Origin: an uncultured Eubacteriales bacterium
GTDB taxonomy: Bacteria > Bacillota > Clostridia > Christensenellales > Christensenellaceae
Direction: 5' to 3'
DNA length: 7,727 bases
Assembly (NCBI GenBank): GCA_900554725.1
Contig: USII01000045.1
Coordinates: forward strand, 1 to 7,727
Position numbers and translations under genes: made by a program
Shown here: positions 1 to 5,122 of the stretch, piece after piece
How positions within the stretch are numbered: position 1 is the stretch's first letter
Layout of the letters: every line of letters begins with the position of its first letter
Notes under the pieces: generated by a model
What the model saw: only the letters and a program-made list of their open reading frames with translations
Told to the model about the DNA's origin: nothing
Databases searched by the model: none

Positions 1-34
1 GTCTCGTGGGCTCGGAGATGTGTATAAGAGACAG
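1..34 (+). other. Illumina Nextera (Tn5) adapter, non-genomic
   Basis: The first 34 bases match the Nextera read-2 transposase adapter as I know it. They comprise a GTCTCGTGGGCTCGG tag (1-15) followed by the 19-bp Tn5 mosaic end AGATGTGTATAAGAGACAG (16-34). The coding frame of hslO stops matching its family exactly at base 35. This is untrimmed library sequence, not a transposon of the organism, so nothing should be inferred about the genome from it. Confidence 0.97.
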
Positions 35-251
35 CCGGGCCACCGCCATTTAGCGTAATCGTCAGGTTTTCCCATTCGTGCCTCAGCTGGCTTCCCAGGA
101 TGACAGCCGCCGTCAGCGTTCTGCCAAGAACAGCCGTGGCCACAGGGTAAGTGCCGTGAATTTCCTTGGCCTCTCCTACCAACTGCGTCGTATCCGCGGC
201 AGCAATGCGCACTTCATCGTTGAGCGTCATATGAATCAATTGATTTTTCAA
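35..251 (-). CDS. hslO: Hsp33 redox-regulated chaperone, N-terminal fragment
   Basis: Only about 72 N-terminal residues are present, because the gene is cut by the adapter at base 34. The protein begins MKNQLIHMTLNDEVRIAAAD and continues with a TTQLVGEAKEIHGTYPVATA stretch, then LGRTLTAAVILG and a GGGP turn. This order matches the start of Hsp33. Hsp33 is a cytosolic holdase chaperone activated by oxidation of a C-terminal zinc-binding cysteine cluster; that part is outside the window. I chose a TTG start at 249-251. It has a GGGG ribosome site 9 nt upstream, an in-frame TAG lies 14 codons upstream, and it gives the MK- start usual for the family. An in-frame ATG at codon 8 has no ribosome site. 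The gene follows the methyltransferase by 55 nt and is probably in the same transcript. Confidence 0.9.
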
Positions 252-282
252 CTCGATATACCCCTTTTCTTCTTCCTGCCTT

Positions 283-298
283 CTATCAAACTATCAAA
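283..298. repeat. 8-bp tandem duplication in the methyltransferase-hslO gap
   Basis: CTATCAAA occurs twice head to tail (283-290 and 291-298). It lies between the methyltransferase stop and the hslO ribosome site. It is small enough to be a replication-slippage product, and no function is visible. Confidence 0.6.
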
Positions 299-306
299 AC
301 ATCCTC

Positions 307-1050
307 CTACTGCCTGAGCGCAAAAAACTGAATGCGCTCGCATGCCGCCCCCGGAGGATCCTGTGTTCCAAAAGCAAAAGCCTCTGCCTGAAAACCCGCT
401 TTTTCCAGCTCTTTTTTCACATTCGCTTCCTTGTGCCAGTACTGGCGCTGCACTTCTTCCTGCCGCCGATACAGCCCATCTCCGCAGGCCTCGAAAAATG
501 TAAGCTCCATTTCCACACAGCCTTTCTGCAGATTGGGCATATTGCGCCAAAAATATGAGAGTTTCTCCCCATCCTCAAAAAAAAGGTTATCCGCAATGAG
601 CTGCTTTAGCTTATATTCGCTGCTTAAATCAAACAGCAACACACCGCCTGGCCGAATACAGCCAGCCGCCGATGCAAAAAAGGTGCTCAGCTCGCCCGGA
701 GCCAAATAATTTACTCCGTCGCAGGCGCATATCACCGCATCCACCATGGGGAGCTGCAGCATGCGCATATCCTGGCAGGAAAATATGACGCGCATGCCTG
801 CCCTTCTGGCCTTTTCTGCTGCAATTTCCAACATCTGGCTGCTGGCATCTGTTGCGATAATATCATATCCTGCCTTTTTTAGCCGCAGCGTAAGATTGCC
901 CGTTCCACAGGCAGCCTCTCCAATTCTCTTGATATCCCTTTGCGCCTTTTGCAACAGCTTTGAAAGATATTGTGCCCAGCCATCATAATCAATATCATGC
1001 ATGAGCGCATCGTAAAAGCCAGCAAGGGCGGTATAGCTTTCCATATGCAT
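307..1050 (-). CDS. class I SAM-dependent methyltransferase
   Basis: This is a putative methyltransferase of about 247 residues and unknown substrate. Numbered from the furthest upstream start, GTG at 1056, glycine-rich motif I (EAACGTGN) is at residues 47-54, where it binds S-adenosylmethionine. An acidic end of strand 2 (ATDAS) is near residue 70, and an IRPGG loop follows near 135. The N-terminal LAGFYDALM...DYDGWAQYL stretch is typical of small clostridial methyltransferases of this type. The start is uncertain: GTG CCA ATG CAT ATG offers 1056, 1050 and 1044. I chose 1050 because a GGGG ribosome site is 10 nt upstream; family resemblance (MESYTALAGFYD) could favour 1044. The stop codon overlaps a perfect AGGAGG (TAGGAGG). 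hslO begins 55 nt downstream, so the two probably form an operon. Methylation of a small molecule or of a macromolecule cannot be distinguished from the sequence. Confidence 0.85.
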   Translation of the reverse strand: MHMESYTALAGFYDALMHDIDYDGWAQYLSKLLQKAQRDIKRIGEAACGTGNLTLRLKKAGYDIIATDASSQMLEIAAEKARRAGMRVIFSCQDMRMLQLPMVDAVICACDGVNYLAPGELSTFFASAAGCIRPGGVLLFDLSSEYKLKQLIADNLFFEDGEKLSYFWRNMPNLQKGCVEMELTFFEACGDGLYRRQEEVQRQYWHKEANVKKELEKAGFQAEAFAFGTQDPPGAACERIQFFALRQ

Positions 1051-1085
1051 TGGCACAGCGCCCCACTTTCATTTCATTACCGTAT

Positions 1086-1115
1086 ACTATACTACAAAAG
1101 AGCTGTTTCTTTCAA
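1086..1115 (-). promoter_or_regulatory. candidate sigma-70/SigA promoter for methyltransferase-hslO
   Basis: On the minus strand TTGAAA (1110-1115) is followed, after an 18-bp spacer, by TATAGT (1086-1091). This predicts a start near 1079 and a short leader before the methyltransferase start. The match to consensus is good, but the spacer is 1 bp longer than ideal. Confidence 0.55.
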
Positions 1116-1183
1116 CTTCCTTCGCACCTTTCCCCAGGGAAAACCCTCATAAGGCATTTGCATTTTTCTTTTTCCTTTCCTTC

Positions 1184-1204
1184 AAAAAAGGCGGGAAATC
1201 CGCC
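1184..1204 (-). terminator. minus-strand intrinsic terminator-like hairpin
   Basis: Read on the minus strand, GGCGG-ATTTC-CCGCC is followed directly by TTTTTT. It has terminator form but no gene ends upstream of it on that strand, because asd runs the other way. It would stop antisense transcripts leaving the asd promoter region before they reach the methyltransferase promoter at 1086-1115. The 5-bp stem is short, so this is a moderate call. Confidence 0.45.
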
Positions 1205-1243
1205 CAAAATGCCGCAAAAATTTGAAGTTTTGAGCGCTTTTGC

Positions 1244-1272
1244 TTGCGCCATACAGCAAAAAATGCTATGAT
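1244..1272 (+). promoter_or_regulatory. candidate promoter for asd
   Basis: TTGCGC (1244-1249), a 17-bp spacer and TATGAT (1267-1272) lie about 50 nt before the asd start. The -10 is good and the -35 matches only in its TTG. The implied leader is about 45 nt. That is far too short for a lysine riboswitch, and none is visible upstream. Confidence 0.45.
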
Positions 1273-1324
1273 ATTTTAAATTACAGTGTGTAAATTTATT
1301 TTTAACATATTTGGAGGAATGGTT

Positions 1325-2323
1325 ATGAAGAAGTACAATGTCGCTGTGGTTGGCGCGACGGGCATGGTGGGAAGAAAATTCCTGCAAGTTCTGGAGGAGC
1401 GCCGCTTTCCCGTGAACGAGTATTTCCTGTTCGCATCCGCAAAAAGCGCGGGCAAGAAAGTTTCCTTTATGGGAAAGGAATACGAGATTATCGAGCTGAC
1501 GCCGGATAGCATTAAAGGCAAAAATATTGATATTGCTCTCTTTTCGGCCGGTGCGGGCACAAGCAAGACATTTGCTCCCCTTTTCGCCGAGGAAGGTGCC
1601 GTTGTTATCGATAACAGCAGCCAATGGCGGATGGACCCAAATGTTCCCCTGGTTGTGCCTGAAGTAAACCCCCAGGACATTGATAAGCATAAGGGCATCA
1701 TCGCAAACCCCAACTGTTCCACCATTCAGGCAGTTGTCGCCCTTAAGCCGCTATATGATAAGTATGGCATTCGCCGCATCGTCTATTCTACCTACCAGGC
1801 TGTTTCCGGCGCTGGCCTCGGCGGATATGAAGATCTGAAAAACGGAATTCACGCAGAACCCCCAAAGAAGTTTCCCTATCCCATCTTTGGCAACTGCATT
1901 CCCCATATCGATGTTTTCCTGGATAACGGCTATACCAAGGAAGAGATGAAAATGGTCAATGAAACGCGCAAAATCCTTGGGGATGACAGCCTGCGCATTA
2001 CGGCGACAACGGTGCGCGTTCCCGTCTATTATGGCCACAGTGAGAGCATCAATGTGGAACTGGCAAGCCCGTATGACCTTTCCGAGCTGAGAGATGTACT
2101 GGCCCATGGAAAGGGCATCGTTGTCGTAGATGATCCCAAAAACCTGAAATACCCCATGGCGCTGGACTGCGAAGATCACGATGAAGTGTATGTCGGCCGC
2201 ATTCGAAGGGATGATTCCGTGGAAAATGGTCTGAACATCTGGGTCGTTGCCGACAACATCCGAAAAGGCGCCGCCACCAACGCTGTACAAATCGCAGAGG
2301 AATATATCAGAAGAAATTCCTGA
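1325..2323 (+). CDS. asd: aspartate-semialdehyde dehydrogenase
   Basis: The enzyme reduces L-aspartyl-4-phosphate to aspartate semialdehyde with NADPH, the branch point to lysine/diaminopimelate, threonine, methionine and isoleucine. The protein is 332 aa, close to the usual length. Seen in order are the Rossmann loop GATGMVG (10-16), the acyl-enzyme cysteine in ANPNCST (Cys131), the substrate-loop motif YQAVSGAG (157-164) and the catalytic histidine in RVPVYYGHSE (His238). The start is ATG at 1325, with GGAGG (1313-1317) ending 7 nt before it. An in-frame ATG at 1319 lies only 1 nt from the ribosome site and is unlikely. The gene stands alone: it has its own promoter candidate upstream and a terminator just after its stop, and no dap or hom genes adjoin it within the window. 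Confidence 0.96.
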   Translation: MKKYNVAVVGATGMVGRKFLQVLEERRFPVNEYFLFASAKSAGKKVSFMGKEYEIIELTPDSIKGKNIDIALFSAGAGTSKTFAPLFAEEGAVVIDNSSQWRMDPNVPLVVPEVNPQDIDKHKGIIANPNCSTIQAVVALKPLYDKYGIRRIVYSTYQAVSGAGLGGYEDLKNGIHAEPPKKFPYPIFGNCIPHIDVFLDNGYTKEEMKMVNETRKILGDDSLRITATTVRVPVYYGHSESINVELASPYDLSELRDVLAHGKGIVVVDDPKNLKYPMALDCEDHDEVYVGRIRRDDSVENGLNIWVVADNIRKGAATNAVQIAEEYIRRNS

Positions 2324-2336
2324 TTTTTTAAATCAC

Positions 2337-2379
2337 AAAAAAGCAGCCTGCCAGAATTTCGCCTGCAAGCTGCTTTTTT
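2337..2379. terminator. bidirectional intrinsic terminator between asd and fprA
   Basis: AAAAAAGCAGC (2337-2347) pairs with GCTGCTTTTTT (2369-2379). The stem continues inward through TGC/GCA after one mismatch. The A-tract and T-tract flank the stem symmetrically, so it can end asd on the plus strand (14 nt after its stop) and fprA transcripts on the minus strand. Confidence 0.88.
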
Positions 2380-2400
2380 ATTACATTTTTTCATGCCCTG

Positions 2401-2434
2401 CATCGCAGCTTTTAAACTGCTGCATGGCTTTTTT
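2401..2434 (+). terminator. possible second (backup) terminator after asd
   Basis: CAT-c-GCAGC (2401-2409, one bulged C) pairs with GCTGCATG (2419-2426) across a 9-nt loop. TTTTTT follows at 2429-2434. Its GCAGC/GCTGC core equals that of the preceding terminator. It is weaker and plus-strand directed, as expected for a tandem backup terminator. Confidence 0.45.
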
Positions 2435-2493
2435 GTGGTTTTACACCCCTTGCTCAATCCTTCTCCAGGAAAGGGCGGGCAAATGCTTACCCT

Positions 2494-3696
2494 TTACAGG
2501 CTTTCTGCAAAGGCCTTCCCCAGCTCTTTCGCCTTCTCCAAATCCTCCTTGGAAGGAACAAATGTCACCTTCATTCCTTCTCCAAACACGCTGGATTTCA
2601 GGCCTGTCAGCCGGGCAGAAATGTTGGGCACTGCTTCGCCGCTCCATCCATAGGAACCAAACACCAGCGCCGGGCGCTTTTTATTTCCAATGGCATCCAC
2701 ATGCGAGAGCAGATTCCAAATGGGGGCCACGGCATCCTGATTGATGGTAGGCGAGCCAATTGCAAAGGCATCCGATGCATTGAGCAGCCCCTGAAGCATG
2801 CCCATATCATAGTCGTTTACATCATAGACCTGGCAATCCGCTTCGGGCAGCGCTTCCCGCACGCCCTCCGCAATGGCCTGGGCCAGCTTGCCCGTATTGC
2901 CGTATGCAGAGCAATAGAAAACGGGAACGCTCTTCTTTTCTTTTTTGGCCGGTTGGCTCCAGCTGCGATATTGCTCCATGACATTTTGCATCATGCAGCC
3001 CTTTGTGAGAATAGGCCCATGGCTTGTGCAAATGCGCTCGATTTCCAACTCTGCAATTTTTTCCATCCCCTGAAGGACATAGGGCTTAAATGGCCCAAAA
3101 ATCGCATCATAATAGCCTTTGAGCGCATACTGGTATTTTTCCGGATAGACGATGTTATAGTCAAATGTATGCGGCTCGCAGTAGTGGGAGCCGAACATAT
3201 CGCAGGAAAAGAGGGTTTTGCTCTGCTCATCCCAGGTAAACATGGAATCCGGCCAGTGCAGGAAAGGGGCGCTGATAAATTTCAGCTCTCTTCCGCCCAA
3301 ATCCAGCGTTTCCCCATCTTTTACCGCATGGATTTTCAGATCCTGCCGGTTTGTGATGTTCTTTAAATAGATGGCGCCCGCCCTGCTGACATAGATCTCC
3401 GCCTTTGTGCAGACGCGCAAAAGCTCGGCCAGAGCGCCGCTGTGATCCGGCTCGCAGTGATTGAGTATGATATAATCAATATCCTCCGGTGAAACAGCCT
3501 CGCTGATATTCTGGCAATACTGTTCAAAATATGTTTTGTGGCAGGTCTCAATAAGGGCGACTTTGCTCTCCCCCTTTACCACATAGGAATTATAGGTTGT
3601 CCCATAATCTGTGCGCATGACGACATCAAATATGCGCATGATGGGGTTTAGAATGCCCACAGAGTAGATAGAATCCGTCACTTTTACTGCTGCCAT
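2494..3696 (-). CDS. fprA: flavodiiron protein (A-type flavoprotein), rubredoxin:O2/NO reductase
   Basis: The protein is 400 aa, the standard length of a class A flavodiiron protein. It joins a metallo-beta-lactamase-like domain (about 1-250) to a flavodoxin domain (about 256-400). All diiron ligands can be read: His80, Glu82, Asp84 and His85 in HCEPDH, His147 in LHWPDSM, Asp166 in SCDMFG and His226 in TSHGP. The FMN loops are SAYGNTG (263-269), SPTINQD (315-321) and FGSYGWSGEA (346-355). These cytosolic enzymes reduce O2 to water and/or NO to N2O with electrons from rubredoxin; which substrate is preferred cannot be read here. The ATG at 3694-3696 has AAAGGAG 7 nt upstream. The gene lies 46 nt after the rubredoxin gene, but a terminator occupies that gap. 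A weak hairpin without a U-tract (2477-2492) follows the stop, and the real stop is probably the terminator at 2337-2379. Confidence 0.96.
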   Translation of the reverse strand: MAAVKVTDSIYSVGILNPIMRIFDVVMRTDYGTTYNSYVVKGESKVALIETCHKTYFEQYCQNISEAVSPEDIDYIILNHCEPDHSGALAELLRVCTKAEIYVSRAGAIYLKNITNRQDLKIHAVKDGETLDLGGRELKFISAPFLHWPDSMFTWDEQSKTLFSCDMFGSHYCEPHTFDYNIVYPEKYQYALKGYYDAIFGPFKPYVLQGMEKIAELEIERICTSHGPILTKGCMMQNVMEQYRSWSQPAKKEKKSVPVFYCSAYGNTGKLAQAIAEGVREALPEADCQVYDVNDYDMGMLQGLLNASDAFAIGSPTINQDAVAPIWNLLSHVDAIGNKKRPALVFGSYGWSGEAVPNISARLTGLKSSVFGEGMKVTFVPSKEDLEKAKELGKAFAESL

Positions 3697-3718
3697 AAAA
3701 ATTCTCCTTTCCTACAGG

Positions 3719-3742
3719 AAAAAAGGGCCGAAGCCCTTTTTT
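3719..3742 (-). terminator. intrinsic terminator/attenuator between rubredoxin and fprA
   Basis: On the minus strand AAAAAAGGGC (3733-3742), a TTCG tetraloop and GCCCTTTTTT (3719-3728) form an uninterrupted hairpin. The A-tract begins directly after the rubredoxin stop codon. The U-tract ends 8 nt before the fprA ribosome site. Because flanking A and T tracts are symmetrical it could act in either direction. No convincing fprA promoter is visible between it and the end of the rubredoxin gene, so it probably lowers rather than abolishes fprA transcription. Confidence 0.85.
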
Positions 3743-3901
3743 CTATTCCTCCTCGAAAACATCCTTATCTGCGCCACAAAGGGGGCAGACGAAATCATCA
3801 GGAAGATCTTCCCATTTGGTGCCAGGCGCAATGCCATTATCCGGATCGCCCTTTGCCTCATCGTAGACATAGCCACAAATACTGCAAACATACTTTTTCA
3901 T
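3743..3901 (-). CDS. rubredoxin
   Basis: This is a 52-residue classical rubredoxin, too short for many ORF cut-offs. The iron centre is Cys6 and Cys9 (CSICGY) and Cys39 and Cys42 (CPLCGA), the CxxCG...CPxCG pattern of the family. [20 protein letters not shown] fills the middle, and [10 protein letters not shown] leads into the second pair. It is a soluble one-electron carrier and the usual donor to flavodiiron proteins, rubrerythrin and superoxide reductase; the flavodiiron gene lies immediately downstream. The ATG at 3899-3901 has AAGGAG 9 nt upstream. The start is 23 nt after the stop of the NrdD-tail-like gene, so the two are probably co-transcribed. A strong hairpin begins 1 nt after its stop, which should make rubredoxin the more abundant product of the operon. 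Confidence 0.97.
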   Translation of the reverse strand: MKKYVCSICGYVYDEAKGDPDNGIAPGTKWEDLPDDFVCPLCGADKDVFEEE

Positions 3902-3924
3902 TTTCTTATGCTCCTTATCTTTAT

Positions 3925-4194
3925 TCAGCCAATGCTGTGCTTTACTCTATCCCGCTCTTCCGCAGCCTTTGCATCGTTCCAGCGTTCCATCGTTCCAACC
4001 AGATAGCCGGTAATCCGCCGGATACGCTCAACCGGGCGGTATGCATAAGTATAGTGAAGCTCTACTTCCTCTCCATCTGCAACAATATCCAGCGTTTTAA
4101 GCGTGCGGCCGCCTAGCTTTTTCTGCACATAGGCGATATATGCCTCTATTTCCTGCTGTTCCAAGTTTTCCCCTACCGCAGTTACCTTTATCAT
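3925..4194 (-). CDS. small protein resembling the C-terminal tail of anaerobic ribonucleotide reductase (NrdD)
   Basis: The protein is 89 aa. Its second half reads [18 protein letters not shown] followed by [10 protein letters not shown]. By eye this resembles the GYLG...FNxGKxxExxxRVKH tail of class III anaerobic ribonucleotide reductase NrdD. There is no glycyl-radical site, no active-site cysteine and no zinc-binding CxxC; the whole protein has no cysteine. It is therefore not a reductase by itself. Short proteins like this may carry the label anaerobic ribonucleoside-triphosphate reductase through this tail alone. The N-terminal half (about 1-55) looks like a small alpha-beta domain that I do not recognise. 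I chose ATG at 4192-4194, with a G-run ribosome site 6 nt upstream. A TTG two codons earlier touches that G-run. It leads a probable operon with rubredoxin and fprA. Its role is unknown. Confidence 0.8.
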   Translation of the reverse strand: MIKVTAVGENLEQQEIEAYIAYVQKKLGGRTLKTLDIVADGEEVELHYTYAYRPVERIRRITGYLVGTMERWNDAKAAEERDRVKHSIG

Positions 4195-4226
4195 ATCCAA
4201 CCCCCCTGTATTTATTTCCGGTCTTC

Positions 4227-4255
4227 TTTACTTTTCTTTCTCTTTACGATACCAT
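4227..4255 (+). promoter_or_regulatory. weak candidate promoter for the Crp/Fnr-family gene
   Basis: TTTACT (4227-4232), a 17-bp spacer and TACCAT (4250-4255) each match four of six consensus bases. The predicted start near 4262 falls in the first palindrome, which would place both palindromes where a bound protein could block transcription. This is a tentative call. Confidence 0.25.
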
Positions 4256-4260
4256 AGATC

Positions 4261-4274
4261 CAGAAATATTTCTG
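4261..4274. promoter_or_regulatory. perfect 14-bp palindrome, candidate operator
   Basis: CAGAAATATTTCTG is its own reverse complement. It lies in the shared region between the divergent regulator gene and the NrdD-like/rd/fprA group, and overlaps the next palindrome by two bases. A dimeric DNA-binding protein is a plausible ligand; which one is unknown. Confidence 0.4.
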
Positions 4275-4288
4275 TTGCATCCGCAACA
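4273..4288. promoter_or_regulatory. TGTTGC-ATCC-GCAACA inverted repeat, candidate Crp/Fnr-family operator
   Basis: Perfect 6-bp arms flank a 4-bp centre. The inner 14 bp (GTTGC-N4-GCAAC) have the geometry of an FNR box (TTGAT-N4-ATCAA) with different half-sites. It is 14 bp before the start of a Crp/Fnr-family gene. On the minus strand TATCGT (4246-4251) could be a -10; if so, the inverted repeat would be centred near -41.5, the usual class II activator position. That promoter is inferred, not seen clearly. Confidence 0.5.
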
Positions 4289-4302
4289 ATTCAGGAGTTT
4301 TT

Positions 4303-4959
4303 ATGAATTTATCCAAATCCGCGCTTTTCGCCGGCATTTCCGAAAGCGAATATCGTGCCATGCTGCACTGCTTTGAAACTTACGAAAGAACCTATGCCGC
4401 AGGAGAAACCATCGGCGCTTTTCGCGAAAAAAAACGCACAGTGGGTATCCTCCAGAGCGGAAAGGCCGCCATCCTGCGCCTCAACAGCAACGGAGGCCAC
4501 ACAGTTTTGGACCACCTGGAGGAAGGCGGATTATTTGGCGAAGTACTCGCCTTTTCAGGGGCAGAACAAGAGGATATTTTGGTCGTCTGCATACAGCCTT
4601 GCAGCGTGCGTTTTATCGATTATGAGCATATTGTCAAGCGCTGCCCCAAGGCATGCACACACCACAGCATCCTTGTACAGAATATGCTGCAGCTCATCTC
4701 TCAGAAAACGCTGCTGCTCAGCCAGCGAGTGGAAATCCTGAGCTGCCGCTCCATCCGCGAAAAGCTGCTCCACTACTTTGCACTTTGTTCCCATCGGCAG
4801 GCAAGCGATACTTTTTCTCTCCCACTCTCCATGAGCGCGCTTGCCGAATACATCTGCGCGGATCGCAGCGCCATGACCCGGGAGATGAGCCGATTAAAAA
4901 AAGAAGGCATTCTCTCTGTCCAGGGGAGAAAGATTACGCTGCATTCCTCTCATGAATAG
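4303..4959 (+). CDS. Crp/Fnr-family transcriptional regulator
   Basis: The protein is 218 aa. Residues 1-125 form the effector (cyclic-nucleotide-binding-like) beta-roll, with YAAGETIGAF near 31-40 and the core motif EEGGLFGEVLAF at 73-84. A dimerisation helix spans roughly 120-158. A winged helix-turn-helix follows (MSALAEYICADRSAMTREMS, 177-196), then LKKEGILSVQGRKITL. There is no FNR-type N-terminal cysteine cluster. The eight cysteines include C96xxxC100 and C114xxxC118 pairs, so haem, thiol or another sensing mode is open. In the recognition helix SAMTR aligns with FNR ETISR, so Ser189 replaces the base-contacting glutamate and a site other than TTGAT is expected. The ATG at 4303 has AGGAG 5 nt upstream. 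It is divergent from the NrdD-like/rubredoxin/fprA group, which makes that group its most likely target. Autoregulation is also plausible. Confidence 0.92.
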   Translation: MNLSKSALFAGISESEYRAMLHCFETYERTYAAGETIGAFREKKRTVGILQSGKAAILRLNSNGGHTVLDHLEEGGLFGEVLAFSGAEQEDILVVCIQPCSVRFIDYEHIVKRCPKACTHHSILVQNMLQLISQKTLLLSQRVEILSCRSIREKLLHYFALCSHRQASDTFSLPLSMSALAEYICADRSAMTREMSRLKKEGILSVQGRKITLHSSHE

Positions 4960-4964
4960 CGCCT

Positions 4965-4986
4965 CGCTTTTTTTGAGAGCGTTTTT
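4965..4986 (+). terminator. weak terminator-like hairpin after the regulator gene
   Basis: CGCT (4965-4968) and AGCG (4978-4981) enclose a T-rich 9-nt loop and are followed by TTTTT (4982-4986). It starts 6 nt after the stop codon. The stem is only four clear base pairs, so it may be a partial terminator backed up by the hairpin at 5068-5100. Confidence 0.35.
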
Positions 4987-5067
4987 GCAAAGGTGCAAAC
5001 AGGCTCTTTTAATAGTTCTCCCTTTTTCCTTTAACTCCTCTTCTTTTTGCGCCTTTTTTCAAATCAC

Positions 5068-5100
5068 AAGGGGCCTGCAAACGAAATTTGCAGGCCCCTT
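5068..5100. terminator. 14-bp perfect hairpin between convergent genes
   Basis: AAGGGGCCTGCAAA (5068-5081) pairs perfectly with TTTGCAGGCCCCTT (5087-5100) across a CGAAA loop. It lies between the convergent regulator and thioesterase genes and is the strongest hairpin in the window. The T-tract after it is poor on both strands (TTATATATT on plus, TTGTGATTTG on minus). It is probably a shared bidirectional terminator, but an RNA-stability or transcription-block role fits as well. Confidence 0.7.
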
Positions 5101-5104
5101 ATAT

Positions 5105-5122
5105 ATTAGGAGTATTAGGAGT
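5105..5122. repeat. 9-bp tandem duplication at the thioesterase stop
   Basis: ATTAGGAGT occurs twice in a row. On the minus strand this reads CAC TCC TAA TAC TCC TAA, so the duplication creates a second in-frame stop codon just after the first. It is probably a slippage product. Confidence 0.6.

Noticed and set aside
1..34. Tn5-like mosaic end as a genuine transposon terminus
   Set aside because: The 15 bases before the mosaic end are the synthetic Illumina tag, and it lies at the very end of the contig.
1136..1147. AGGG-AAAA-CCCT short inverted repeat
   Set aside because: A 4-bp stem without a T-tract or conserved context is expected by chance.
1092..1163. 23-aa minus-strand ORF upstream of the methyltransferase
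   Set aside because: It overlaps the candidate methyltransferase promoter. The purine-rich tract before it is not a clear ribosome site, and the peptide has no recognisable features.
1126..1324. Possible riboswitch (for example lysine) upstream of asd
   Set aside because: The likely asd leader is only about 50 nt and has no multi-stem structure. The only clear hairpin (1190-1204) lies upstream of the predicted promoter.
1112..1690. Long minus-strand ORF antisense to the asd start
   Set aside because: It is a shadow of asd and crosses the intergenic region and both promoters; asd itself is unambiguous.
2446..2500. Hairpin directly after fprA as its terminator
   Set aside because: GGGTAA/TTGCCC or the alternative AAAGGG/CCCTTT stem has no following U-tract; the symmetric terminator at 2337-2379 is a better end point.
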